64,000 bases of DNA from an uncultured Anaeroplasmataceae bacterium (lineage in GTDB: Bacteria; Bacillota_I; Bacilli_A; Acholeplasmatales; Anaeroplasmataceae). The notes beneath the pieces are model-generated. The model was given only the letters and a program-made list of their open reading frames with translations. It was not told where the DNA came from and did no database searches. The stretch lies in contig CAKQDS010000001.1 in the NCBI GenBank assembly GCA_934229535.1, positions 70,055 to 134,054 of the forward strand, given 5' to 3'. The stretch's first letter is position 1; every line of letters begins with the position of its first letter. Both the position numbers and the translations under genes were made by a program. Shown here one piece after another: positions 27,937 to 36,351 of this stretch.

Positions 27937-28185
27937 ATGATTGAAAAGCAAATCGTTATAAAAAGTACGGTAGGACTTCATGCAAGTATTGCTGCTAAGG
28001 TTGTTCAAGCAGCTTCAAAATATGATGTTGATATTAATTTATATTATCATGATAAGGTAATAGATGTTAAGTCAATCTTAGGATTGATGTCATTAGCAAT
28101 CCCAAGTGGAGAAAACGTTGTTATTAAGGCTACTGGTCCTGATGCTGAAGCAGCAATTAATGACATCGCATCTATTTTAGAATAA
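27937..28185 (+). CDS. HPr-like phosphocarrier protein, atypical active-site loop
   Basis: The product has 82 residues (normal HPr is 85-88). The loop around the phosphorylated His reads TVGLHASIAAKVV; the usual sequence is GLHARPA. The His is kept, but the Arg and Pro that assist phosphotransfer are Ser and Ile. The regulatory Ser region KSILGLMSL, target of HPr kinase, is intact. It may serve as a regulatory HPr rather than a sugar-uptake carrier, by analogy with Crh, which however lacks the His. The ATG at 27937 gives the family-like N-terminus; an in-frame GTG at 27928 with AGGA four bases before is an alternative. Encoded between pgk and tpiA. Confidence 0.85.
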   Translation: MIEKQIVIKSTVGLHASIAAKVVQAASKYDVDINLYYHDKVIDVKSILGLMSLAIPSGENVVIKATGPDAEAAINDIASILE

Positions 28186-28215
28186 AAAATAGATAAAAAG
28201 AAAGGAAAAGAAAAA

Positions 28216-28968
28216 ATGAGAAAGCCTATAATGGCCGGCAATTGGAAGATGAACAAGACTCGCGATGAGGCATTACAGTTTATTTATGCTGTTAATGAAG
28301 CAATTCCTTCAATTGATCAGGTAGAAACTGTTATTTTTGCTCCAGCAATTATTCTTCGAGATCTTGTTAAAAGACAAGGAGATAATTTAAGAATTGGTGC
28401 TCAAACATGCCATTATTTGGAAAATGGTGCTTTTACAGGTGAAATTTCTCCTGTAATGATTAAGGCGGTTGGTGCATCATATTGTCTTGTTGGTCATAGT
28501 GAGAGAAGAGAATACTATAATGAAACTGACAAGGATGTAGCATTAAAAGTTGCTGCATTAATTAACAATGGAATCAATCCAATTTTATGTATTGGCGAAA
28601 CCTTAGAAGCAAGAGAAGCAGGTAAAACTGAAGAAGTATTAAGACATCAATTACATATTGATTTAGAAAATGTTTCAATTGCTGATTTAGAAGAGGTTGT
28701 TATTGCTTACGAGCCTATTTGGGCCATTGGTACTGGAAAGACAGCTAGTCCTGAAATTGCAGAGGAAACTTGTAAATTTATTCGTGATTACATTGCTCAG
28801 ACTTATAATAAGAAGGTTGCTGATGGTATTAGAATTTTATATGGTGGTTCTGTAAAGCCTTCTAATGTTTTAAGCTTTATTAAGGAGCCAGATATTGATG
28901 GTTGCCTTGTTGGCGGAGCAAGCCTAGATCCAGCAAGCTTCATTGAATTATGTAATGCTTGTAAATAA
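28216..28968 (+). CDS. tpiA: Triosephosphate isomerase
   Basis: The product has 250 residues, the usual length. It interconverts dihydroxyacetone phosphate and glyceraldehyde 3-phosphate. Signatures are AGNWKMNKT (Lys), GHSERRE (His), AYEPIWAIGTGK (catalytic Glu, flexible loop) and LYGGSVKPSN. It is 30 bases downstream of the HPr-like gene, with AAAGGAAAAG as ribosome binding site, and is the last gene before a terminator. Confidence 0.98.
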   Translation: MRKPIMAGNWKMNKTRDEALQFIYAVNEAIPSIDQVETVIFAPAIILRDLVKRQGDNLRIGAQTCHYLENGAFTGEISPVMIKAVGASYCLVGHSERREYYNETDKDVALKVAALINNGINPILCIGETLEAREAGKTEEVLRHQLHIDLENVSIADLEEVVIAYEPIWAIGTGKTASPEIAEETCKFIRDYIAQTYNKKVADGIRILYGGSVKPSNVLSFIKEPDIDGCLVGGASLDPASFIELCNACK

Positions 28969-28985
28969 TTACAAAGGTATTAGAA

Positions 28986-29012
28986 AATAGTAGAGAAATC
29001 TACTATTTTTTT
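28986..29012 (+). terminator. Terminator of the pgk operon
   Basis: AATAGTAGA pairs with TCTACTATT around a GAAA loop, and the T-run continues to about 29012. Confidence 0.9.
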
Positions 29013-29039
29013 ATGAATAGAGTTCAATTGTAAATGTAG

Positions 29040-30474
29040 AGTAAAATTCATGTTGCTTATGTTCCGTATGTTGCTAAAGATAATAATCAGGAATGGTTGG
29101 CTTCTAAGCCACTATATTATCTATCGATAAATAAAAATATTAGTTTTGAAAAAATTAATAAGGCTATTGCTTTTTTAGAATTCTTTTCTGATTCTGAAAA
29201 TCAGCAATATATGAAGGTTACCAGGAATCGAAGCAACTTATCAGATACTTATGTTTCTTATATAAAGGATACTTATATTGATGTTAATACTAAATATCAA
29301 AATGTTTTAAATGTTGTTAAAAGTGGTAGAGTTTTTATTGCTGATATTTTTCAATCAATATATCGAAAAAATATTAATTGTGGATTTTTTAAAAATGAGA
29401 TTTCTTTAAATGAACTTTTGAAGCAAATTGATGATTATGTATATAATATTTATAATTCCAATCGTAAGAAAATTAATGTAAGATTGAATTTTAATTTTAA
29501 TGATGAAAGTCAAAAATATTATGAAACAAGACTTGGTGATTTTTATGCTGATAGATATATTATGCTAATTAATTCTGCTAGATTGACTGATAGAATTAAA
29601 GATATAAATGAACAAATTAAAAAACATGTAGTTAACACTTATCATTTGAATTTTATTAATGCCTATGGTATTTATATTCCTGAAAAAATGATTGATGACG
29701 TTGTCTTAGCATCAAATATGGCAAGAATTGCTTTAAATGAAGCTAAGCATAATTATTTGATGACACCAATTGTTTATTATCAGGCTAATCGAGATATTAT
29801 TAATGATGTATGGAATTCATCAAAAGCTCTTGTTAGATGGAAGGATGATAATGGCCAAATTATACCACCTTATAAATTTATTCCTTTGTTTGAAAAAAAT
29901 GTTTTATAACAACATTAGATTTATATGTGTTTGAAACTGTTTGTAATGATTTAAGAAATGATTTAGATAAAGGGATTAAGCCATTACCTGTAAGGGTTAA
30001 TTTATCAAGAAAACAGCTATTGAAGGAAAATTAGTTGATTTTAAAGAAATTCTTAATAAAACTAAGGTGCCTTCTGATTTGATTGAATTTGAGCTTACCT
30101 AATTAATGGTAATGGAAAATGAAGGTACATTAAATGATATTATAAATGAAATTCATAAGATTGGTTGCAAATGTTCTATTGATGATTTTGGAACTGGATA
30201 TTCATCATTGTCTATGCTTACTAATTTTAATATTATTAAGCTTGATCGTAGTTTCTTTTATAGCAAGAAGTCTTTTGATAAGAATGATATGATTGTTGTT
30301 AAAACTATAATTTCTTTAGCTCATAAATTAAATAAAAGAGTTGTTGCTGAAGGTATTGAGGATGAAGAAATGCTTAATTTTTTGAAAAAATGTGAATTCG
30401 ATTATATTCGAGGCTACTATTATGCAAGGCCAGTACCAAGAGACGAATTCTTAAATAATACAAAGGAGAATTAA
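29040..30474 (+). pseudogene. Decayed GGDEF/EAL-domain protein gene
   Basis: Open segments in different frames add up to a cyclic-di-GMP protein. The 29040-29909 part has no convincing start and runs from a degenerate GGDEF-like region to ALVRWKDDNGQIIPPYKFIPLFEKN. A one-base loss near 29902 is needed to continue as GFITTLDLYVFE. A second frame change near 30030 and an in-frame TAA at about 30102 (in the ELTE site) follow. The rest (30106-30474) keeps SIDDFGTGYSSLS, IKLDRSFF, VVAEGIED and RGYYYARP. The EAL linker before ALVRW looks deleted. This is a dead relative of the protein at 10560-12473. Confidence 0.85.
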
Positions 30475-30476
30475 AA

Positions 30477-30860
30477 ATGAGAATTAATATTACATCAGGC
30501 GATTGCCTAAATGATATTTTAATTAAAAAATATAAAGACGAGCTTTTTATTCCTTTTCGTGAAGCTTTAATTAATGGCGGATATGATAGTATAGCTTTTA
30601 CTGATGAATTCATAGAAAAAAGAATTACGGCTTTAAAAACCTCAAAAGAAGAATATTTGAACAAAATGTGGCCATTTATAGATTTATTAAATAATCTAAA
30701 TAAATATGATGAGATTGTTTTATGGTTTGGAGATGAACCATTTTGTAGAATAAATCGTCAATTTGTTTTGAAGTGCTTACGTCTAAATAAATTCAAGGGA
30801 AAAATTATCTTAAATATTGTCGATGAGGAAACGGGCTCTATAATAAAAGGAAAGGACTAA
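30477..30860 (+). CDS. DUF1835-domain protein
   Basis: The product has 127 residues. The N-terminus INITSGDCLNDIL, FIPFREALINGGY and the internal EIVLWFGDEPFC match the DUF1835 fold, of unknown function. The usual family members are two to three times longer because of a second domain, so this is a short version. AAAGGAG lies before the ATG, three bases after the EAL pseudogene. Convergent with the DtxR gene: the two stop codons lie back to back inside one palindrome. Confidence 0.65.
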   Translation: MRINITSGDCLNDILIKKYKDELFIPFREALINGGYDSIAFTDEFIEKRITALKTSKEEYLNKMWPFIDLLNNLNKYDEIVLWFGDEPFCRINRQFVLKCLRLNKFKGKIILNIVDEETGSIIKGKD

Positions 30861-30870
30861 TTAGTCCTTT
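30851..30870. terminator. Perfect palindromic bidirectional terminator containing both stop codons
   Basis: A 20-base perfect palindrome (AAAGGACTAA and its complement) has the stop codon of the DUF1835 gene in one arm and that of the DtxR gene in the other. T-rich sequence follows on the + strand, and A-rich sequence precedes it, which gives U-runs in both directions. Confidence 0.75.
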
Positions 30871-31247
30871 CTTTCTTCGCTTTTAAGTTTCTTTAATAGT
30901 TTTTTAATAGCAGTTATACTTTCTTTTGAGATATCATGCTCAATTTTGCACGCATCTTCCTCAGCAATATTCTTTGGTACGCCAATTTCAATAAAAAAAT
31001 TCATTATTGAGCAATGTCTATCATAAACGTCCCTGGCTATTTTTTCGCCTTCTTCAGTTAACCTAATGATACCATCATGATCAATTGTTATAAGATTTTG
31101 CTCTCTTAGATTTTTCATAGCAACACTTATAGAGGGTTTAGAAAAATCCATATCAATTGCAATATCTATTGAACGCACTCGTCCGTGTTTCTCTGTTAGC
31201 ATTAGAATTCTTTCTAAATAATCCTCAGCTGATTTTAAAACCTTCAA
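30861..31247 (-). CDS. DtxR family metal-dependent transcriptional regulator
   Basis: The product has 128 residues. The winged helix spans residues 1-70: SAEDYLERILMLTEKHGRVRSIDIA, FSKPSISVAMKNLREQNLI and LTEEGEKIA. The metal-binding and dimerisation part follows, with RHCSIMNFFIE, EEDACKIEHDIS. Members sense iron or manganese and repress uptake or storage genes. TTG at 31247 is preferred because AGGTGA lies five bases upstream; GTG at 31256 sits on its own ribosome binding site. The DtxR-like boxes before the flavodoxin operon are a candidate target. No C-terminal SH3-like domain is present. Confidence 0.88.
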   Translation of the reverse strand: MKVLKSAEDYLERILMLTEKHGRVRSIDIAIDMDFSKPSISVAMKNLREQNLITIDHDGIIRLTEEGEKIARDVYDRHCSIMNFFIEIGVPKNIAEEDACKIEHDISKESITAIKKLLKKLKSEERKD

Positions 31248-31394
31248 AAAAATCACCTACCTATTATCATAATTTTATCATAAATTAACTGATAAGTAAA
31301 CTTTTAAAGCGGTTTTTAGTGATTTTGTTTTAATATGCTTGGAATTAAGACACAAATTTGCTATAATATGTAAGGAAATGGAAGATGATATTAT

Positions 31395-32225
31395 ATGTCA
31401 AATAATACACTTAGCTTCAGTGAATTTGCCGCTGAAACTGTTAAGTATCATAAAAAAGGAATCCAAACTCCAACTTGGAATATGATTAAAAATGATGAAC
31501 AAATTGAAGGGATTCGTAAGGCAGGAATTGCTAATAATTTAGTTTTAGATGAGGTTAGCAAGCATATTAAAGCAGGGATGACAACAGAAGATATTAATGC
31601 AATCGTTCATAATAAAACAATTGAGCTTGGAGGAATACCAGCACCTTTAAATTTTGAGGGATTCCCTAAAAGTGTGTGTACATCTATAAATGATGAGGTA
31701 TGTCATGGTATCCCATCAAAGGATGTTGTTTTAAAGGATGGAGACATTATAAATGTTGATGTTACTACTATTCTAAATGGCTATTATGCTGATGCATCAA
31801 GAATGTTTATGATTGGAAATGTGCGCCCAGAGGCACGTCGTTTAGTTGAGGTTACTAAGGAAGCATTAGATTTATGTGTTAAGGAGCTTAAGCCTTATTC
31901 AAGACTTGGCGATATTGGTGGAATAATTGAACCATTTTGTCGTAAAAATGGGTATAGTGTTGTAAGAGAAATTGGTGGTCATGGTGTTGGAATTGATTTC
32001 CATGAGGACCCTTATGTATCACATGTATCTAAGATGAATACAGGAATGGTTTTAATGCCTGGAATGGTATTTACTATTGAACCAATGGTAAATGAAGGTA
32101 GACCATATGTATATTTAGATGCAGACAATGGCTGGACCATTTATACTGATGATGGTAAATTATCAGCTCAATTTGAGTATACAATTTTGGTTAAAAAAGA
32201 TGGACTTGAAATACTAGCTAGTTAA
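31395..32225 (+). CDS. map: Methionine aminopeptidase (type I)
   Basis: The product has 276 residues. It removes N-terminal Met from nascent proteins. The core shows GIRKAGIANNLVLDEV, SINDEVCHGIP, the metal ligands in DGDIINVDVTTILNGYYADASRM, GGHGVGIDFHEDPYV, and the C-terminal PGMVFTIEPMVNEG plus SAQFEYTILV. About 25 extra N-terminal residues precede the core. The gene precedes gltX by 17 bases and probably shares its transcript. It is divergent from the DtxR gene. Confidence 0.95.
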   Translation: MSNNTLSFSEFAAETVKYHKKGIQTPTWNMIKNDEQIEGIRKAGIANNLVLDEVSKHIKAGMTTEDINAIVHNKTIELGGIPAPLNFEGFPKSVCTSINDEVCHGIPSKDVVLKDGDIINVDVTTILNGYYADASRMFMIGNVRPEARRLVEVTKEALDLCVKELKPYSRLGDIGGIIEPFCRKNGYSVVREIGGHGVGIDFHEDPYVSHVSKMNTGMVLMPGMVFTIEPMVNEGRPYVYLDADNGWTIYTDDGKLSAQFEYTILVKKDGLEILAS

Positions 32226-32242
32226 TATAGGAGATTTAAGAG

Positions 32243-33904
32243 ATGACAGATTATGAGATATTAGCGGAAAAGATTTTTCCCGATGTTTTAGAAACAGTAG
32301 ATGATTTAGAAAAAAGATTCCCCAAAAGAGATTTAAAAGCAGGCGCAATGGTAACAAGATTTGCGCCAAGTCCTACTGGCTTTTTACATACAGGGTCTTT
32401 ATTTACATCACTGGTTTCTTACCGCTTTGCTAAACAAAGTAATGGTGTTTTTTATATCCGTTTAGAGGATACTGATACTAAACGTGAGGTTAGTGGCAGT
32501 GGCGCTGAGCTTTTAGAGCAATTAAAAATATTTGGAATAACTCCTGATGAGGGATATTTATCAGATGAATTAGAAATTGGTAAATATGGTCCTTATAAGC
32601 AATCAAATCGTGCAGAAATTTATAAGGTTGTAATAAAGGATTTAATAAAGCGCGGTAGAGCCTATCCATGCTTTGCTACACAAGAGGAATTACAGGAAAT
32701 GCGTGCTAAACAAGAAGCAAATAAGGAAATTCCTGGCTATTATGGTAAGTATGCAATTTATCGTAACACTCCACTTAATGAGCAGTTGGCACTTATTGAT
32801 TCTGGTAAGCCTTATATTATTCGTTTTAAATCAATGGGAAATCATGAAAATAAAATTAAGATTCATGATGAAATCCGTGGTGATTTAGAGCTAACTGAAA
32901 ATGATCAGGATATTGTTATTTTGAAGAGTGATGGTCTTCCTACTTATCATTTCGCTCATCTAGTTGATGATCATTTTATGCGTACAACACATATTACTAG
33001 AGGTGAGGAATGGTTATCAAGCTTACCAATTCATTTAGAGCTTTTTGCTTCTATGGGCTGGGAAGCACCAAAATACGCTCATTTACCAGTTATAATGAAG
33101 CTTGATAATGGTAATCGTCGCAAGCTTTCAAAAAGAAAAGATAATGAAGCTGCTGTTTCTTATTTTCTTGAACAGGGCTATCCTAAATATGGATTTATTG
33201 AATATTTATTAACTCTTGCTAATAGTAATTATGAGATGTGGCGTGAGCAAAATATGGACAAAGATAAATATGATTTTGTTTTATCATTTGACAAGATGAG
33301 TCTTGATGGAGCTTTATTTGATTTTAAAAAGGTTCAAAACATCTCTAAGGAGCTAATGGCAAGAAGAACAACAAAGGAAATTGTTAATGAGGCTTTAGAT
33401 TGGAGCAGTAAATATTCAAAAGAATTATATGATTTAATTTGTAGCGATGAATCATATTTTTCTGAAATTATGTCAATCGAACGTAATAAAGATAAGCCAA
33501 GAAAGGATTATGAGAAGTATAGCGATATATTACCTATAATTAATTTCTTTTATGACAAATATTATAATGAATTAATTAAGCATTTAGAGTGGAACGAAGC
33601 CATAAATAAGGATGATATTAAAGCATTACTTGTTGATTATCGTGATAATATGAATTTAGATTTAGATGAGGAAGCTTGGTTTAATGATATTAAAGCCTTG
33701 GGAATGCGTCATAACTTTTGTGATAGTGTTAAGGTATGGAAGAAGAATAAAGAAGCCTATAAGGGTCACGTTGGTGATGTATCAGAAATATTACGTGTAG
33801 CTATTACTGGTAAAAAACAAAGTCCAAATCTTTATTATGTTTTAAAAATTCTTGGTAAAGAGCGTTCTATTGCTAGAATTAATCAGGTTTTAGAGTTGAT
33901 TTAG
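32243..33904 (+). CDS. gltX: Glutamyl-tRNA synthetase
   Basis: The product has 553 residues, longer than the usual about 480 because of a longer N-terminus and C-terminal domain. It is a class I synthetase. The HIGH-like site reads FAPSPTGFLHTGSLFTSLVSYRFA, and the KMSKS-like loop is KLSKRKDNEAAV. YIRLEDTDTKREV and THITRGEEWLSS are also typical. AGGAGAT lies before the ATG. It is immediately upstream of a tRNA-Glu gene, an apt pairing. A specific identity as GluRS is strong, though discrimination of tRNA-Gln cannot be judged. Confidence 0.96.
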   Translation: MTDYEILAEKIFPDVLETVDDLEKRFPKRDLKAGAMVTRFAPSPTGFLHTGSLFTSLVSYRFAKQSNGVFYIRLEDTDTKREVSGSGAELLEQLKIFGITPDEGYLSDELEIGKYGPYKQSNRAEIYKVVIKDLIKRGRAYPCFATQEELQEMRAKQEANKEIPGYYGKYAIYRNTPLNEQLALIDSGKPYIIRFKSMGNHENKIKIHDEIRGDLELTENDQDIVILKSDGLPTYHFAHLVDDHFMRTTHITRGEEWLSSLPIHLELFASMGWEAPKYAHLPVIMKLDNGNRRKLSKRKDNEAAVSYFLEQGYPKYGFIEYLLTLANSNYEMWREQNMDKDKYDFVLSFDKMSLDGALFDFKKVQNISKELMARRTTKEIVNEALDWSSKYSKELYDLICSDESYFSEIMSIERNKDKPRKDYEKYSDILPIINFFYDKYYNELIKHLEWNEAINKDDIKALLVDYRDNMNLDLDEEAWFNDIKALGMRHNFCDSVKVWKKNKEAYKGHVGDVSEILRVAITGKKQSPNLYYVLKILGKERSIARINQVLELI

Positions 33905-33934
33905 TAAAAAAAAACAAAAAAGTTAAAAAAAGAC

Positions 33935-33963
33935 TTGCAATAAGTAGAAAATTTTGATATACT
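33935..33963 (+). promoter_or_regulatory. Promoter of tRNA-Glu
   Basis: TTGCAA (33935-33940) and TATACT (33958-33963) are separated by 17 bases, 12 bases before the mature tRNA start. Confidence 0.8.
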
Positions 33964-33975
33964 ACTTATTGCTAT

Positions 33976-34052
33976 GGTCCCTTAGTGGAACTGGTTAACA
34001 CGTCGCCCTCTCAAGGCGAAGACTAGGAGTTCGAGCCTCCTAGGGACTACCA
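33976..34052 (+). tRNA. tRNA-Glu (CTC)
   Basis: A 77-base cloverleaf ends in an encoded CCA. The acceptor arm GGTCCCT/AGGGACT has one G-T pair. The anticodon stem TCGCC/GGCGA encloses the 7-base loop CTCTCAA, giving anticodon CTC for GAG. The T-arm AGGAG/CTCCT encloses TTCGAGC. It lies after gltX with its own promoter. A second tRNA-Glu (TTC) would be expected elsewhere. Confidence 0.93.
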
Positions 34053-34104
34053 TAGGAAATTCAAGGAGCTGTAAAAAAATAAACAGCTTCTAAAAATAAA
34101 AAAG

Positions 34105-34147
34105 AGGTTCAAACTCAGATCAAAATCTGGGAATGAACCTTTTTTTG
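34105..34147 (+). terminator. Rho-independent terminator after tRNA-Glu
   Basis: AGGTTCA pairs with TGAACCT; an inner CAGAT/ATCTG stem lies between them. Seven T follow. Confidence 0.8.
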
Positions 34148-34162
34148 TAGTATAATTTAAGT

Positions 34163-34276
34163 ATGGGAAATTTAATGAATTCTAATTTAAAAAATATTTA
34201 CACATCCGATAAGTATTATACACCAGTTCAATTTAAATTACCACTAGATTTAGAAACTTCAATAAGTTTTGTGTAA
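34163..34276 (+). pseudogene. N-terminal remnant of a transposase, probably IS1182-like
   Basis: A 37-residue open frame reads SDKYYTPVQFKLPLDLETSI before a stop. This opening resembles the N-terminus of IS1182/IS1380-type DDE transposases. The downstream stretch 34277-34395 stays open in another frame for about 40 codons (KKLYLDYMRRFER and on) but shows no motif I know. Region 34053-34480 otherwise holds a terminator and the Fic promoter. Confidence 0.45.
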
Positions 34277-34353
34277 ATAAATTAAATGATGGTAAAAAAC
34301 TGTATTTAGATTACATGAGGAGATTTGAAAGGAATTATTGCGTCAAGTATTTA

Positions 34354-34449
34354 AATCGCTTACTTAGACAAGCAATCGCTTATTTCGACGTCTAAAGTAA
34401 GGGATTAATCGCTTCAATGCTTGACGAATCGCTTATTTTTTGGCATAAT
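34354..34449 (+). promoter_or_regulatory. Fic gene promoter with four AATCGCTT direct repeats
   Basis: TTGACG (34421-34426) and CATAAT (34444-34449) are 17 bases apart. AATCGCTT occurs at 34354, 34374, 34407 and 34427, as two pairs with 20-base spacing. The last copy fills the start of the spacer. The pattern resembles a repressor operator array, or one duplicated about 53 bases upstream. The regulator is not identified. Confidence 0.6.
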
Positions 34450-34480
34450 ATAAGTGATTACAGAAAAGGAGGAAGCGTTT

Positions 34481-35527
34481 ATGCGTGAATTTAACTATAA
34501 TTTCTTAAAAGAAAAACAATGGGATAAAGAAATACTTGGGTATATTGGTCTTATTCACGAGTATAAAGGTAAACAACAATTATACTTGCAACAAAAGCCT
34601 TTTGAACTTGATAGACTAGTTGAACTTGCTAAAATACAAAGCACTGAATCTTCTAATGCGATTGAAGGTATAGTTACAACAAATCAGCGATTTAAGCAGT
34701 TGATGGACGAAAAGACGACTCCTCGAAATAGATGTGAACAAGAAATTCTTGGTTATCGTGCCGTTCTTGAAATGGTTCACGAGAGTTTTGAATATATGCC
34801 AATTACAGCAAATGTAATATTGCAACTTCATAAAAAATTATATTCTTTTTTGCCTACCTCTTTCGGTGGTGTTTTCAAAACTTCATCTAATGAAATTGAT
34901 GAAATTAGATCAGATGGAACTGTTGTGGTTAAGTTTAAACCACTTGAACCATTTGAAACCCCTGATGCAGTAGATAGACTTTGTAATACTTATAATGAAA
35001 TTATCTCTTCAGGAGAGATTGACCCATTAGTTGTTATTCCCACTTTTATACATGATTTCCTTTGTATTCATCCATTTAATGATGGTAATGGGCGTATGAG
35101 TCGTATTCTTACGACATTGCTTTTGTATAAGAGTGGATATGTTGTTGGTAAGTATATCTCCCTTGAAAAGAAAATTCACGATAATAAAGATGAATACTAT
35201 GATGCTTTGCAGCTTGCTTCTGAAAATTGGCATGATGGTATAAATGATGACTCAGCATTTACAAAATATATTCTTGGTGTTGTTCTTTCTGCCTACAGAG
35301 ATTTTGAGGAACGATTACAAATAGTATCTAGCAAGAAAACTGCAAAAGAAATGGTAAAAGAGGTATTTTCTGTAAAACTTGGTAAGATAACGAAAAGTGA
35401 TATTATGGAGATGTGTCCTAATCTTAGCCGTTCTGCCGTTGAGAAGGCATTAAGAGAACTTGTAGCAGCAAAACATATTGTTAGATATGGTAGAGGTCCT
35501 GCAACATTTTATACTGTGCATCAATAG
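34481..35527 (+). CDS. Fic family protein (AMP transferase)
   Basis: The product has 348 residues. The Fic active site reads HPFNDGNGRMSR, complete for the catalytic His and the anion-binding Asn-Gly-Arg. An N-terminal inhibitory helix appears as ESSNAIEGI, matching the class with an internal antitoxin-like motif. The C-terminal 70 residues look like a winged helix (SDIMEMCPNLSRSAVEKALRELV). Such proteins transfer AMP to Tyr or Thr of target proteins. ATG at 34481 has AAAGGAGG seven bases upstream; the GTG at 34454 lacks one. Richer codon use and flanking IS debris suggest transfer. Confidence 0.9.
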   Translation: MREFNYNFLKEKQWDKEILGYIGLIHEYKGKQQLYLQQKPFELDRLVELAKIQSTESSNAIEGIVTTNQRFKQLMDEKTTPRNRCEQEILGYRAVLEMVHESFEYMPITANVILQLHKKLYSFLPTSFGGVFKTSSNEIDEIRSDGTVVVKFKPLEPFETPDAVDRLCNTYNEIISSGEIDPLVVIPTFIHDFLCIHPFNDGNGRMSRILTTLLLYKSGYVVGKYISLEKKIHDNKDEYYDALQLASENWHDGINDDSAFTKYILGVVLSAYRDFEERLQIVSSKKTAKEMVKEVFSVKLGKITKSDIMEMCPNLSRSAVEKALRELVAAKHIVRYGRGPATFYTVHQ

Positions 35528-35660
35528 TGTTAAACGAAATCTAGTAATGGTATTGAAACGTTCAGTATTTAATTGTACAGATTAGAGTTTATAAAGCTGA
35601 AATGTGAATTTTATTGAAAAATTGAATTCTTATAGCAAAATAAGAATATGTGAGGTTAAA

Positions 35661-35984
35661 ATGTTAGGAAAAGTTGTTAAAGTGATAGTTGATCGTCCTT
35701 TAGGAACATATCATCCAAGGCAGAAAGACTTGTTTTATCCAGTTAATTATGGATATGTGGAAGGAATCATTGCTGCAGATGGTGAAGAACAGGATGCATA
35801 TATACTTGGCGTAAATAAACCTATAAAAGAATTTACAGGCAAGGTGATTGCAGTTATTCATAGATTTGATGATGTAGAAGAAAAATTGGTTGTTGTTCCA
35901 ACGGATGTATCTTTGACTAAAGAAGAAATAAAGAGGCAAGTAGACTTTCAAGAACAATTCTTTAAGACTGAAATAAAGATGTGA
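35661..35984 (+). CDS. Short inorganic-pyrophosphatase-like protein
   Basis: The product has 107 residues, against about 170 for a full family I pyrophosphatase. The matching part reads VDRPLGTYHPRQKD, FYPVNYGYVEG and ADGEEQDAYILG. The usual DxxD metal site is not clear, and the C-terminal active-site region is missing, so activity is uncertain. AGG lies seven bases before the ATG at 35661, and that start gives the family's N-terminus; a GTG at 35604 is a weaker option. It follows the Fic gene and precedes a terminator. Confidence 0.7.
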   Translation: MLGKVVKVIVDRPLGTYHPRQKDLFYPVNYGYVEGIIAADGEEQDAYILGVNKPIKEFTGKVIAVIHRFDDVEEKLVVVPTDVSLTKEEIKRQVDFQEQFFKTEIKM

Positions 35985-36038
35985 AATTACTATACGCAAA
36001 TTGTATTAAAATAGGTTATTCGACACATAGGATATTCA

Positions 36039-36065
36039 AGACTGAGTTTTTTCAGTCTTTTTTTT
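36039..36065 (+). terminator. Terminator after the pyrophosphatase-like gene
   Basis: AGACTGA/TCAGTCT with a 6-base T loop is followed by eight T. Confidence 0.85.
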
Positions 36066-36103
36066 ATACAAGCAAATTGTAAATGTCAACTAGAAAAAAT
36101 TTA

Positions 36104-36249
36104 TTAGTCTTTATCATCTAAATTAGATTCATAAATAATCATATCTTTAATTCTATATAATCTACTAGTAATTTTAAGTATGGATGAACTAATCTATTAA
36201 TAATTGCTGTATCATTAAATACTTCACCATTTTGATAATGGTTGATTTG
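36104..36249 (-). pseudogene. C-terminal remnant of an IstB-like ATPase (IS21 family)
   Basis: On the minus strand an uninterrupted frame of about 45 codons reads GEVFNDTAIINRLVHPYLK and then SRLYRIKDMI before a stop. This matches the C-terminus of IstB, the IS21 helper ATPase, where the motif is VFGD...DRLLH...SYRLK. Nothing else of the element is seen. It fills the otherwise empty 35985-36351 interval with the terminator. Confidence 0.55.
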
Positions 36250-36351
36250 TTTTTATTTATTGAAGCTAGTTATAAATAATAGAAACATAACGCTAAAGCA
36301 AAAATTTGTTTTTCGCTTTTATTCGTGTTATAATTAGGTGAGGTATTGTAT

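Noticed and set aside
29097..29909. A separate intact gene of 270 codons
   Set aside because: It has no ribosome binding site, its frame is open well before the TTG, and it ends in the middle of an EAL domain that goes on in another frame. It is part of a pseudogene.
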